Below, one piece after another: positions 34,559-46,948 of a DNA stretch of 64,000 bases. The translations under genes and the position numbers were made by a program. Origin of the DNA: Leptodontidium sp. MPI-SDFR-AT-0119 (Eukaryota; Ascomycota; Leotiomycetes; Helotiales; Leptodontidiaceae); NCBI GenBank assembly GCA_020726505.1, contig JAHLEZ010000011.1:806001-870000 (forward strand), read 5' to 3'. The number at the start of each line of letters is the position of its first letter. The first letter of the stretch is position 1. The notes beneath the pieces are model-generated. The model was given only the letters and a program-made list of their open reading frames with translations, made no database searches and had not been told where the DNA came from.

Positions 34559-37197
34559 ATCTTTCTCCCAGAGATGCACCGTAGTCAGGCTCTTTGCAGC
34601 TCAGCCAAGCAAAAGCAGAATTCCTCCACTCCCTTCAGTGAATTTCCTACAAATCGTTTCTACGATGCAAGTACCTCTGGGACAGTATTCCCTGTATAAC
34701 TTTCATGTTTCTCAACAGTAGCCCCTTTGGCTAGTGGCAACGCTAGTGTTGGAAGCAGGCGTGCATGCCTTTTTGTTTGTTTTCGAAGGTAAATGCTGTA
34801 AACGAACGCCAAGACCACTCCTGTTCCTCGAGAATCTTTCCACCCCTTCTTCTCAAGTTTGCCAGGCAAGCAGGCGAAAGAGATATTCTAAGAGCAGGCG
34901 CATACTTGTATTCTTCCCTTCTCATGGTATAAAAGTTCTTTAGATTCTGGACTCCAGACTCGGAAAACTTTGTTGCCATCGTGCCCAGGCCCCACGAAGC
35001 AGAGACCCTTTTCATAGCAGGGCCATTTTGTCTTGCTGACAGGATTTTCCAACTGTTTTAGGACAAGGAGATGTCCCATTGGCCACATTGTGGCTTAGGT
35101 ACTAGCATTCTGGCTAAATCAAAGCTGTAGGGGTCTTTTGGGAAGTGCAGCTGGCTTTGCTTTCCTTCTTCTTCTACCTTGACAAAAGTTTCACTTCTCC
35201 TGAATATACCTGATTAACTTCATTGTACCGTCGAACATTGCATTATGTGAGAAACCTAAAATCCTTTTTAAACCCATATTGTTTTTCACATTCCAAATAT
35301 ATTTGCAAAGTTGCAACAGCTAGGAATAAATGATTCTATCTAAACCGACCTCCAGACTCCAGAAAGACATTCGGTTTAGTGATTTTCGGTACTTGATTCT
35401 CGAAAGGCTTTACTTGTACGGTACACGGTATTGTAATCTTACTGGGTCTGCGTATGGTGTGTGTAAGGTAGGTAGTGGGTACTTGTATACTTGTGGAGTA
35501 CATACCGGTACCGGTTGCAGAAGGGAGGTAGGTAGGTGGGTGAGGCGTGGGCATTCTGTCATGAAATATATGCCAGACAAATCTCACTCTCTTCCTCTAG
35601 ACCGTTCTCTAGACCCTTACCCTCTCGTAATATATCATTTTACAAGATTGTCTTGACAGGGAAAAAGGAGACAAGCCGTAATATGCATGGCAGCATGTGA
35701 TCTATCGTATTCGTCGAACGCAGCACAGCACGGGGAGTGGATTTGTGCAAAGTACATAAATTACATATATTATACCGTACGTAGAATGCACCTCGGCGAC
35801 TCGGCTCGGTTCAGCTCGGCTCGAAATGCTTGAGACAAGGTAAAGTTCGGGACAAAGCGGGTGGATGGTGGTTAGCATTGTAAGACAATGTAGTGTAATT
35901 TAATGTAATGATGACGGACTTTCGGACTTTCGGACTTGGGAAGACAACAGCCGGCTGATACGGTACTGTTCGTCAACCTAGAAGGTTAGAACTGACAGGG
36001 AAGGGTTTCACTTCTGCTGTTGTATTGCATTGTGTAAGGCGGGTGGGTTGTGTCTGACTGACATGATTTGATCATGCTGTTGACTGTTGTTATAGCCACA
36101 TGCTTGGATTCGTTCTCTCGGATGTCATTAGGGGAAAAGAAAGTGAAGAATGGAAAATCTCACTTCCGGTGTTTTCAAATAGCTATAGCATCAAAATGGG
36201 TCTGGATCATTAGGTCTAGTGACAGCTACTGTATCGAGATTAGAGTGGGAGGAATTGCGTAGTGTTGTATTGGAAAACATTGAAATGTAATGGATATCTT
36301 CATCGCTAGAAAATCTGCTCTTTAGCGGCATGTTGCAGGAATTGGGGAGTTTTTTTCTTTCTGAGATGCCTATTCAATCATTCCAAACTCCCAAGTCTTA
36401 CGGAGTTAGTCTTGATCTTAGTTATAGTTTTACAATAGTCCAATCCCTTCCCACCCCCTCCTCTCAAGAAACACGCCCGGTTTGTCGAGCGGCATGTAGA
36501 GCTAAGAAGAAGGATATCGGCAATGAAGCGTTCAAAGCTATCGTCCAACGACGTCAAAAAAAAAAGAGGGGGGGAGGCTCTGCTGCGAAGAAGCGAAATT
36601 TTAGTGATATCGAAGAGGATTATTGATGAATATCTTTTGGGGGATTACTGGGTCGAGGGCATGTGCTGTGGAGTATTATTTATCTGTTTTGGTTGATCGG
36701 GCAGGCAACGGGGTTGGAGTTAAGAGAGATGTCAGATACTCACTCCCCGTGGATGGCACGTATTGGAAAGGAACGTGAAGCCGTTGAGTGATGGCCTGGA
36801 GATCTGCCAGGTGAAGTTGCTGCACTTGAATATATGTATATATCTAGTAGTAGCAGTGTAAATGTTTTGATATATGTCTGCATCGATGACGATGTAGCTA
36901 TGTGGTATAAACGACTTGCAGCTAGCAACTGAACTACGCAGCCATGCCTGCCAGTAATTATCCGCCTTGCTCAAACCAGAGCAATGTCCCCTCAAATTAA
37001 ATATGAACCTCCACGCTTCATGCCCCATCCGTTATCCCACGTAATCCATAGACGACGTCCTGTGTATCATAAAAGCAAACCAACCCAACCTAAGCCAGCC
37101 CTTTCCCACCGCCGTAAATTTCATGATATACTCCAAACATACCGGTTCGCCAGTGACCCATTTTCCTTATTCCATCCCATTCCGTTCCGTTTCCGTA
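34559..37197. other. 2.6-kb intergenic region between convergent genes
   Basis: POLI and the bHLH gene converge here. No supported gene is seen. A plus-strand frame ending at 36626 reads like a protein C-terminus (KDIGNEAFKAIVQRRQKKKRGG then SAAKKRNFSDIEEDY) but its upstream part is not coding-like. Short GGTA and CTCGG repeats occur near 35510 and 35800. Confidence 0.45.
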
Positions 37198-38576
37198 CTA
37201 TCGGCCTTCCATTTGATCGAGCCTCCTTTGAAGTTCCTCGTTGCCTTTTATCAGATCTTCCAGCCAGTCTGCAGCCATGATGAGGACTGCACTTTTACTA
37301 AACCCGCCACCTCTGAGACCTGGTACCAACTCGCCTAAATCCTCAAAGCCTTCTCGGATCAGCGTTCGCCGCTTCTGCTCACTCTTGATGTGATTCTCTC
37401 GTTTCTGATCCTCGGTGAGATTTTCTCTTGCTTTTGCAGCAGCTGCAGCAGTTGATTTACGTCTCTTGTGAGATTCGGATTCAGGAGCTGGTGATTCGAT
37501 CGATGTCTTCTTTCCCGATTTTCGTTTCTTGGCTGCAGTTTTCCCCATCACAGACATAGTTGACTCTTCTTCCTCCTCGACCTCGCCTTGGAACTTGCTC
37601 TTCCTCCGTTTCTTGGGTCTTGAATCCTGACCATCCCCGTCAATCTCGTTGGCATTCGATACTGCTCTTGGGCGAGGCTCGGATTTCGTTATTATCGGAC
37701 TTGGCGGCTGGGTAGTGTCGGCGCTACTTGGCACGTTGAGAGTAAGTGCATTTTCTACAACCTGCTTGTAGGCACTTCCAGAAGCAAGATGGTTGTCTTG
37801 GCTGGGAGGAGCGATGAAGCCTTGAGGGTTTCCAAATCCCACATCCGAACCCCAATGGATATCGACTTTTCGGCTTGATCCTGCATGCCGCATGGAGGCT
37901 TCAGGTTGCCCTCCGAATACCATGTCCGTGAAGAAGTTGTCCCGCATGTAATCTTCTGGCCGTTGTGCAAATGCTGGTTGTGTCCTAGGAGGATGTATCG
38001 ACATTGACTGAGTTCTAGACTGGCCATTTGTAGCGTGGAGATCCTGCCCACGAAACAGTCCATCGCTCATACTGTGCGAGCGGGCAGCAGACCCATTCTG
38101 TAGTACTGATGCCGCTGCCAAAATATCTGCAGATGTTGATGGTGGTATCGACGGCCCAGCATTCATGTGTGAGTTCATATCCCCAAAATGTGGATCTGAT
38201 AGTCCATGCGTCCCAATCTGAGGCTGTTGACCGAACGAAGACGTTGTTCCCATGAAAGCTGGCGGTATTTCGTCCCATCCGTGCCCCAGTTCGGATCCAT
38301 CGGGTGGGTTGTTGAAGAAGTCATAGTTGAACTGATCCGAACTCACACCGTCGAAGAAGCTATCTAGGAATTTAGATTCATTGTCGTCGAGTAGGGATGG
38401 GCCGGGGGCGGGAGCTGTTGGGGAGGGGAAGGGGAAGTTCGAGTTGGTATCAAAGGAGTCTGGAATATGGTCAGCAGGTGTTAGTGAAGGCAAAGAATGG
38501 AGGACAAACAGCCAAAGGGCATATCGAGGTTCGGTGGCTTCGACGAACCCATACTGGGACGCTGAACCGCGAGCAT
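37198..38576 (-). CDS. bHLH transcription factor (INO4-like)
   Basis: This is a nuclear DNA-binding protein of 442 aa. Exon 1 is 38510-38576 and exon 2 is 37198-38459, separated by a 50-bp intron. Splicing gives NLDMPFGYSFDTNSNF and an exact 443-codon sum. The ATG at 38576 is used; another in frame is at 38552. The middle is low-complexity (Ser, Pro, Gly, Gln) with a bipartite basic region RPKKRRKSKF and KKRKSGKK as likely nuclear signals. The bHLH is at the extreme C-terminus (about 370-435): basic region KRENHIKSEQKRRTLIREGFEDL, loop with a GLRGGGFSK insert, helix 2 SAVLIMAADWLEDLIKGNEELQRRL. This resembles the fungal Ino4 type, which heterodimerises on CATGTG-like sites to control lipid and other genes. 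Targets here are unknown. Confidence 0.88.
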
Positions 38577-39736
38577 GAGTGCCGTGTCAGTGACTCTGAA
38601 TAAGCAGAAAGAGTCGAGCAAGTAGTGTTTGTGTTCGTCAGATCCTCTAGTCGTCAAGTGTTACGCCGGATCTCATCCTCGTAAGCCCTGTATTATCCTT
38701 ATTGTGACTTCGCCGAGGGTTTGGCCGTCAACAACGGTGCAACCGAGCTACGCCAAAGGTAAATATCGGCCCACTTTGACGTTCCTGACTCTTGCAGAGC
38801 TTTGGCGGGGTATTTGGAAGAAATCGAGAGCTTCCTGTGAGCTTGGTGTCTCGCGGTTGAAGTTTGGCTGGAAACCGCACGGTTCGTAGTGTATCGAGGT
38901 CCCAGCAGGTCCTAGGGAATGCAGCTAACTAGAGAGGGGCTTCTGAGTGCTCGTATCTTATGCGTGCTGCAAGAGGAGGAGATGGGGGATCGGTGATGGG
39001 CGATGTTCGAACTCAAATGCTGTCCCAACAAATGCAATTAAATCTCAATGCTCTCTAACTCTCTCGGTAGTACTGGACGCGGGCGATCCACAAGTATCTC
39101 GATGCATAGGATGCTCTGGACTGGGAGAAGGGTATTGGCCTGAGTTCTGGCTTGAGGCTGGGCTCGGGTGGTGGTGGTCGGTCGGTTTTGAGGTGTTCAC
39201 ATGTCAATCAGAGAAAGGAACAGAACGGAGGGGGCTCTCGGTCCTCGAGGATGTGGTTGGGTGGGCGCGGGCGGTGGAGGTGGAGGTGGAAGAGGTGTGC
39301 AGCAGTGAGGGCAGGCCAGCCACGCAGCCAAGACCAGCAGTGAGGCGAAGTCTAGGCCCGGAGAGGGAAAGCCCAGAAAAGCCAAAAGGAGGGGATTCAG
39401 ACTCGTGATACTGCACGGATTTTTGGTGGTTTGTTTGCTGTGCTTTTGGGGCAGTAGTTGTTGTTGTTGCTTGAACCGTTTGTTTCGTATGAGATTTGGT
39501 CTGGGGACTTCGGTCGTTTTATTCAAAGGTTCTGGGAACATACTTTGCATCTACACCTACCAGCCCTTGTCCCAAACTTGGACCTCGGCCAGCCAGCTCC
39601 CAGCTCCACCTAACACTCTTAGTCTCAAACCTGGAACTTCCAAGGACAGACTGACTGGGCTTCGAAGATCTCAATTCAAATATCAACAACCGCATACGAG
39701 TATTTCCTTATTACCGTCCGGCCCTACAGCTGGCAC

Positions 39737-39757
39737 TGGGCACTGGGCACTGGGCAC
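39737..39757. repeat. TGGGCAC tandem repeat, three copies
   Basis: Three perfect 7-bp units, in the promoter region between two divergent genes. Confidence 0.85.
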
Positions 39758-39952
39758 GACTGGGAAGACGGCGACGTCCAGATTGCATTTGCTTGCCAAC
39801 CCAAATTTACATGCTGCCACGGAAATTAGGCCTATCTAGCTGCCTAGCTGCCTTCTCCTTTCGGTGTACAACCGCCTCTTCAGACCCTGCACTCAATCTT
39901 GAAGCTATCTTGGAATAGACGCCTCCCTTAGTAGTAGACCAGTACAGTAGAT

Positions 39953-39970
39953 GAGTCGAGTCGAGTCGAG
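39953..39970. repeat. GAGTC pentanucleotide repeat
   Basis: Three and a half perfect copies of a 5-bp unit (gagtcgagtcgagtcgag), in the leader side of the TMEM135-like gene. Confidence 0.85.
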
Positions 39971-40478
39971 TACGAATACGGAGAAAGGCATCATCAACAA
40001 CCTCACATTTGTTTTGTTTTGTTTTGTTCTACTTACCCAACAGAACCGACATTTCAATCGCCAATGCCCGGCCTCGTCCCTGTTTTTTCAATCCCTCGTC
40101 ATCCCTGCACACCTACATTACGGGCCGAACAGTCAATCTTCTTAATCTACTCCCTAGTTAATATCTGTTCACCCCGAATTTTGAGTTCTCTGCTCCACGA
40201 TCTCTCCTGCATCAGAATCCGGGGAGACTTCCCGATTTAGATACTCACATCTAACCTCGGCCAAAGATCACGGTCAGTAACCCCCATGACGAAGTGACGC
40301 CGAGTAATCCCGGAGGTCAAGATTTCCCCTCGAAGGATCATTCATGCATACTTCCTATCTATGCCCAAACAAGCATTGCATCATCACTCTCTCAAGTCAC
40401 TTGCTGTTCACACGATCTCTTGCTGATTCTTCTGCCTGGAGCAGACTTTCTGACTAGGTTGATCAGACTTCCTATGAG

Positions 40479-42160
40479 ATGACACAACTTCCGCCAATGA
40501 CTTCTCAGATCACGACAGTCCAACTCGCAAGAAGCAGATCTCTCGAGCAGAAGATACCACTACTTCTCAGACCTGTCATTCGCGCTTATGTATTGGGCTA
40601 CGCCTCAAGTACCGCGCCCAGGGTTCTGACGCTTCTCCTGACGCACCTCAGCCGAAAGAGGCAGAACATCGATGAGAAGCCGGATGATCAATTCCTTCAT
40701 TCGCTCATCCGGATCTTGAGGGGGGGCCTGGAACTTCAGAGATTCCCTACCTTTTGTGCTGCTCTTGTTGGAGGCTCAACTTTATTAGAGGCACGTGACC
40801 ACGCATATTCACGTCGTTGTTTACCTGGGTACTTGTGCTGACCGTTTTAGGTGCCGATACAGCGCCTATTCGCTAGTCTTGTGACCAAATTATCACAATT
40901 AGAGAAGTTACGGTAAGATATCCTAGCTCCCGAGGCAATGTTCTCCTACTGTATTATCTTGCACCCTGAAGCAAAAATCTCATCTCAGTCAAGAACCCAA
41001 CTAATCCTCTCAGGTTGACAAAATGGCTCGCTACGTTCATCGCGGCCTGGTTTAGCTTCAAGCTTCTCCAATCCAAAAAGAGCGACGCATTCACCGAAGA
41101 TGTATTCTACGAGACTGCCAACGGACGAGTCCTCAGACCGACACACTTCGCAGGTAGAACTATGGATCTGACACTATTCGCCGTAACGAGAGCACTAGAT
41201 GTTATCGTAGGAGAGCTCTGGACGCAACGAAAAGATCGAAGAACAACAACTGGACAATGGAGCAGGGTAAGTCTCACTACCTTCAATTCAGGTGTATCAC
41301 TAATATTAGAATAGGTTGACAAAGCAGTCTCAACATTCGCCGATCCAGCAATTTTCGCTTCATCCTGTGCTCTGATCATGTGGGCTTGGATATACACACC
41401 AGACCGCCTCCCACGTTCATACAACAAATGGATCAAATCCGCCGCGGCCGTTGACCAACGACTCCTCCTCGCTCTCCGACGCATGCGCTACGGCGAGATC
41501 AAATACGGCCAAGAAACAGGGCAAGCGCATCTCCTGCAAGAAATGTGCAAAGACTACAACCTACCACTCGAATACGGCGATCCCGCAAGAACAGCCCCGT
41601 ACCCATGCGAGATAGTGCACATGGGCACAGGACCAAACTGCGAGTACCACGCGCTCTCCAGATTCGTTCGATCATTCATATGGGCATTTTCAACCTACCT
41701 CCCCCTTAACCTCATCCTCACAGCCCGCAACCCATCCAAGAAAAGCTTCATCCACGCCCTGAAATCCTCCGCGCGCTCTTCATCTTTCCTCGGGACCTTC
41801 ATCGTCCTCTACTACTACGGCATCTGCCTAACCCGATCTCGCATCGGTCCTCGAGTCCTAGGAATATCCAACTCAGCCTGTCAACAGATCGACAGCGGAC
41901 CATGTGTAGCAGGAGGATGTGGCCTCTGCGGCTGGAGCGTAATGATCGAGAATGAGACACGCAGGAAAGAACTCGGTCTTTTCGTCGCCCCTCGTGCGCT
42001 TGCTACGCTCCTCCCAAGACGATATCTGATGGAGAATCAGTGGCGAGAAACGCTGGCTTTCGCTACCAGCGCGGCTGTGGTGTTTACCTGCGTGAGTGAG
42101 AAGCCTGAGAGGGTGAGAGGCGTGTTGGGGAAATTGTTGAATAGAGTTTTGAGCCCCTGA
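40479..42160 (+). CDS. TMEM135/PMP24-like integral membrane protein
   Basis: This is a 490-aa polytopic membrane protein of the TMEM135 family; animal members affect peroxisome and mitochondrial behaviour, and the fungal role is not established. Exons are 40479-40790, 40851-40912, 41014-41266 and 41315-42160; the sum is exactly 491 codons. The first intron begins GC, not GT: the exon end GAG is followed by GCACGT, and the acceptor ttttag leads into VPIQRLFASLVTKLSQLEKLR, keeping the family reading RFPTFCAALVGGSTLLEVP. Membrane blocks include TKWLATFIAAWFSFKLL, FASSCALIMWAWIY and SSFLGTFIVLYYYGICL. A C-terminal Cys-rich loop reads CVAGGCGLCGW. The second ATG (seventh codon) is also possible as start. 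Confidence 0.85.
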
Positions 42161-43692
42161 GCTGAGTCTGAGATGGATTTACTCTGGAAGGAGGGAGAAA
42201 GAATAAATCCGACGACAAGAAAGTAAAAAGCAGCAGATAGATGGAAACTGAATAGAACGGTGCATCGCGCGGGTGTTGGGAAAATCATATCATACCGTAT
42301 CGTATCATACGGAACCATGTTAAAGAAGTCGTGTCGGTGTCTGTCGTTGTCGTCCTTAACCTTTTGACTTTAACAACCAGCGGACCGCAACGGTTAAAAA
42401 CCAAAAAACTTAAATATCCGAAGATCTATCGATAGAATTGCGTTTGACCCTCCCTCCCCCCCTCTCCGTCATCATGTCATGCCTTGCCCAGCTGCCACGG
42501 GGAATCTCCCGCCTTGGAAAGCTTAAGCTCCAACCCAGTGGAGACCAATTCCTCCATTTCCTCCGGAAGGCTAACTCGTTCGCATCAAAAATGATTCGGA
42601 TCACGTCAAATGACTCGAAATTATACTTCCCGTAACTGTAACTGAAATGTTGATTGATTGATGTACCTTAACTTAGTCCTTATTCAGACGGTGCAGGGAA
42701 AAAAAACGGTATTTCAAATCATTAAATTCTAAATCTGAAACTTAAATCTTTGGGGATCTTACCCAGGCCTGAGTCCTTTGTTGAAACTGAACTTTCAATC
42801 ATTCGATTCGATAATCGTGAGTGAGTGAGTGAAGCGGCCAAACTCGTTTGACCCGGAACTCAATCTTGAAGTATATTCGATTCAAGGTTACTTCGTTAGC
42901 TGTGTGTGCACTGTGCTCGTACGGAACCGTATCAAGACGACGGACATACGTATCTGTTGCTCGTTGTCAGGATACGATACGATACGGTGCAGCATCATTT
43001 GATCACAGGAAGTGAGGTCCTTCTCATATGCTGTGCGTGGTGTGGTGGAGACAAATCTCACAATGTCCCACCTTCGTACACCTCATCCTGAAAGTACTCA
43101 ATCAATCCCGACAATTCAATGCCCGCGACGGGGTATCCCCATAACCAGTACCAACCAACTAGCTGTACGAAAGAACACACCACACTCAACCAACAAATTC
43201 CCATCACATCGCATCCTCCCTAAAACAGTAATAGGTCTACTCTCTCAAAATAAAATCAAGCAACAGCTCAAGCTTGACCAAGCCTTCTCCAGATTCTTAG
43301 CATGCCCACCAATGAGTATCTCCCTCCCACTTCGCATCTCGGGTCACAAAGGTGGAGGAGGCTCGAGCAAGAAACAAAGTCGCGATTCGTGGGAATCACA
43401 ATAATCCGCAAGATTCCGCAACATGCGGCTCGCAAACCCCTTGTTTTCTGCCTAGAAAGTACAGAAGGGGCGCGGCACTTTATTTCGCTTCAGTTTCGAA
43501 AGGAAAAGAGATGAGGTTTTTGTTTTGTCTGAAACACTGGCGTTCGTCTAATGTGGAGCTTCCACTTCCACTTCCACGCTTCTACGCTGGAACAACTGCC
43601 AGAGCAGTCAAGCCAGCAAGCCCGACCGGACGGACAATTCAAACAGGCCAATGAACGAACGGACGAGCAGCGAAAGGGCTAGAACGTTTCAT
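42161..43692. other. Intergenic, no gene seen
   Basis: No supported coding sequence. It holds GTGA/GAGT repeats near 42820 and repeated ATACG motifs near 42970. Confidence 0.45.
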
Positions 43693-44229
43693 TCAGTGGA
43701 CATACAAGGGGAATTTTAAGCTTGGCAAAGAAGCTTCGCCTTTATGATCTGATATGGGCTCTTGAAGGGGGAGTTCCTCCGATATGATCCACCACTCACG
43801 CTCCTTCACTTCCGCTGGAAGCGGATCTCGTAATCTCGAAATCTTGAATCCCATGGAGCTCGTCCCCGCTTTGGAATAGCACTCCCATGCACGCACTCTA
43901 TCTGAGTTTCGTGGTTCTAGAACGAATACCCACTCTGCCCACTCGTGTTGGGAGCTTGGGAGGGAGTGAGCTTGGTCAGTCGCCATGCCGGATCGCGGCA
44001 GCTCATCATTAACTGGTGGAGAGACATCTTGAGAGTCCAAAGAGGAGTTTCTCAGCTGACTCCTGAACGACACAGCCGGATTCCGAGATACAGGACGAAA
44101 TACGTAGATTAAGGGTTCATTTGGTAACCCATGTATTCTGGGTCTAGTCGTCCCCTCTGCTAGAGATTCAGGGGAGTTTGCAACCTGCAACTCGCAATCC
44201 ACGGTATCGAACGAGAGGAGTGCCGACCA
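43693..44229 (-). CDS. Possible protein-coding frame, unrecognised
   Basis: A 178-codon open frame faces away from the polygalacturonase. It contains protein-like blocks (HEWAEWVFVLEPRNSDRVRAWE and KEREWWIISEELPLQEP) but has no ATG at its left-hand end; the first in-frame ATG is inside (GMATDQAH). If real it needs an upstream exon, which could start at an ATG near 44346 on the same strand. That would overlap the polygalacturonase promoter. I cannot assign a function. Confidence 0.25.
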   Translation of the reverse strand, partial: WSALLSFDTVDCELQVANSPESLAEGTTRPRIHGLPNEPLIYVFRPVSRNPAVSFRSQLRNSSLDSQDVSPPVNDELPRSGMATDQAHSLPSSQHEWAEWVFVLEPRNSDRVRAWECYSKAGTSSMGFKISRLRDPLPAEVKEREWWIISEELPLQEPISDHKGEASLPSLKFPLYVH

Positions 44230-44280
44230 CACCCCTGCCCATCAGAATGCTTGAGTGCACAGGATAAGGCTTTCCAAGAG

Positions 44281-44286
44281 TATAAG
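44281..44286 (+). promoter_or_regulatory. TATA box of the endopolygalacturonase gene
   Basis: Tataag lies 199 bp before the ATG, upstream of an AC/T-rich leader with ATTC and CAACAAT repeats. Position and sequence fit a fungal TATA element with a leader of about 150 nt. Confidence 0.5.
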
Positions 44287-44342
44287 AAAGGCTTGGTCTC
44301 CAGCCTTACTGCCTCCTCTTCCAAGCTCACCATCTTCCTCAC

Positions 44343-44362
44343 ATTCATTCATTCATTCATTC
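44343..44362. repeat. ATTC tetranucleotide repeat, five copies
   Basis: Five perfect ATTC units in the presumed 5' leader of the polygalacturonase gene. Confidence 0.9.
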
Positions 44363-44479
44363 GCTTGTACATTCATCAGTGTCTCTTTTGCACAATTACA
44401 TTCTTTTTACCAGTATATACACTACTACATTACATTCGTTCATCAACAATCAACAATCAACAACTAAATCATCATCAAA

Positions 44480-45818
44480 ATGGTTCAAATCTCAGCCCTT
44501 AGCCTTTTGGCTACGGCTGCCTCGCTCGTCTCTGCTGCTCCAGCTGTTCTTGACACCCGCGCTTCTTGCAGTAAGTGTCTTCAACTTCTTTTGAGTGCCT
44601 CTAGAGCCACAGTACTGACTAGTTCTCCTCAGCTTTCTCCGGCACCACAGGTGCAGCAGCTGTCGCCAAGGGCAAGGCTTCTTGCTCCACAATCACCTTG
44701 TCCAACCTCGTCGTCCCAGCCGGAACCACCCTCGACTTGACCAAGCTCACCAAGGGCACCAAGGTTATCTTCACCGGAACCACCACTTTCGGATACGAAG
44801 AGTGGTCTGGACCTTTGATCTCGGTCTCTGGAACCAACATTGCTGTTTCTGGAGCAGCTGGAAATGTCATTGACGGAGGCGGTGCCAGATGGTGGGACGG
44901 AAAGGGTAAGTTTCACAATCTCGACTTCCTCAGACCTGCAGCTTCAATGCTATAGTCTGCAGTGAACTTGTTCTACTATTGTGGAGCTTCCATGCTGATG
45001 TCATTGCTTAGGAACCAACGGCGGAAAGACCAAGCCCAAGTTCTTCTACGCTCACGGCTTGACCACTTCATCCATCACTGGCCTCAACTTCAAGAACTCC
45101 CCAGTTCAACTCATGAGCATCAACGGTGCCAGCACCCTCGATGTGACCAACATCCACATGGACAACACTGCCGGTGACGCCGGAGCCAAGGGCCACAACA
45201 CCGATGCTTTCGATGTTGGATCTTCAACTGGTGTCACCATCACCGGTGCCAACATCCAGAACCAGGATGATTGTCTCGCAATCAACTCCGGTACCAGCAT
45301 CACCTTCACTGGAGGAACCTGCTCCGGTGGCCACGGTCTCTCCATCGGTACGTTTACCCATCCTTCACAAATCCATCTCTCTAGATCTATATCTAACATG
45401 TAATACAGGCTCCGTCGGTGGCAGATCTGACAACGTCGTCAAGACCGTCCACATCCTCTCATCCACCATTAAGAACTCCGACAACGGTGTCCGAATCAAG
45501 ACCGTCTCCGGCGCAACCGGATCCGTCTCAGATATCACATACAAGAATATCGTCCTCTCCAACATCGCCAAGTACGGTATCGTCATCCAACAAGATTACC
45601 AGAACGGCTCCCCAACGGGCAAGCCAACCACCGGTGTCCCCATCACTGGCCTCACCATCTCCGGCATCACAGGATCCGTCGCCTCCTCCGCAAGCAGAGT
45701 CTACATCCTCTGCGGCAAGGGATCCTGCTCCAACTGGACCTGGTCCGGCGTCACCTTCACTGGAGGAAAGACATCTACCGCCTGCTTGAACATCCCCAGC
45801 GGTGGAGCCAAGTGCTAA
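44480..45818 (+). CDS. Endopolygalacturonase (GH28)
   Basis: This secreted enzyme hydrolyses alpha-1,4 bonds inside homogalacturonan of plant pectin. Exons are 44480-44570, 44633-44905, 45012-45347 and 45409-45818; introns are 62, 106 and 61 bp and the sum is 370 codons (369 aa, normal for the family). The signal peptide is [19 protein letters not shown], with a short propeptide ending in a dibasic-like DTR before ASC. All four GH28 signatures are visible: NTDAFD, QDDCLA (catalytic Asp pair), GHGLSIG and RIKT. Most of the chain is parallel beta-helix repeats. The short leader (ATCATCAAA before ATG) and TATA box suggest strong, inducible expression. It indicates plant-associated or saprotrophic life. 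No other pectin gene is nearby. Confidence 0.95.
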
Positions 45819-46851
45819 ATCCTCTCTCCTCACACATGAGAAGCGATCGGTCGGGTTCTGCTGTGACCATTTGGCGCAACGGGATCTGTAACCAGGGGAG
45901 GGAATTCAGGAGGACGAGGACTCGAGGTCCTTCCTCTATCTAGGAGTGAGCGGAAAGGAACGGGCAGAACATGAGCATTTGCTCGCTTTCTTGTCATATA
46001 CTTGATATTTTTATCTTCTAGCTCCAAGCTGGCAAATTGGAATCCGTACTGGATACATAGTTAAAACCGGCTGCCCACCTGCATTATTGTGAGAATTTGA
46101 TGTTTGATTTTTTTCTTTTGCGATATTTCATGTAATGCCCCAGTATCAAATCTCCATCGAGTTGTTGCTGGTATTCAAGATCCCTTTGTCTCGTCTAGCC
46201 TAAAACCTGACCCCCGCCTCCCAAAAGTGATATCAACGTGACAACGTCTCACATACGGTACATCTACCCAAATACCACCTCTCCAACCATGCCTCCCATG
46301 GCAGCATGCAGAAGAGGGAGCGCTAACGGGTAAAGAGCTCCAATCGAGCCGGTGTTGTTTACTTCATCCTCGCTTAACTCCTTAGATGAGAAAAGCGTGA
46401 GCCTAGCCCAGCTAGCCTGGCCCGCTAAACTACTCTCCTTGGCGAGATCCCAAGTATATCTAAGTACATGCAAAACCTGTATTCACCTAAAATACGATGT
46501 TGCCAACATCTGATTTATGATCGTTCCGCATCACGTGTCACTACGAGCTCTCTTACCCAATCACTTCCTTGTCCTAGCTAGCTCACTTGAGATGCGGAAC
46601 GACTGTTCTGTATACTTCGCATACATGAACTCTGGCTGTCCTCCCTATTCTTCAGATTGATTTAAGATTTTCGATTTTCGATCAGAGGAAACGGACACGT
46701 CATCATTGGCATCTATGTTTGTAATCTAGCATGCCAAGTTGCTTGAGTGGGTAGGTAAATGGAGATGCCAAGTACAAAGGGATGGGAATCCTATGGTTTG
46801 ATTTATCAACATCAACATCAGCTATGATGAACATACCAAAAAGTCTATCTA
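45819..46851. other. Intergenic, no gene seen
   Basis: This holds the 3' region of the polygalacturonase gene and the promoter of the next gene. I see nothing coding. Confidence 0.5.
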
Positions 46852-46857
46852 TATAAG
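46852..46857 (+). promoter_or_regulatory. TATA box of the MDR oxidoreductase gene
   Basis: Tataag lies 97 bp before the ATG within tctatctatataagacc, followed by a CT-rich leader. Confidence 0.5.
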
Positions 46858-46948
46858 ACCTCTCACTTCGTCTCCATGATTCATCTTCAAGTTCCCTTTT
46901 CCTCCTTCCCAACTTTTCACAGCAATAACTCCAGCAAGCCCAGCAACA

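Larger units (their letters stand above)
38577..40478. other. Divergent promoter region, no gene seen
   Basis: The bHLH gene and the TMEM135-like gene diverge from this 1.9-kb stretch. It contains simple repeats (TGGGCAC x3 at 39737-39757; GAGTC-type repeats at 39953-39970) and a long GGTGGT-rich part near 39160-39300. Open frames there are low-complexity artefacts. Confidence 0.5.

Noticed and set aside
39152..39416. Trp/Arg-rich and Pro-rich ORFs on both strands in the bHLH promoter region
   Set aside because: They derive from a GGTGGAGGT-rich low-complexity stretch and lack domains or good starts.
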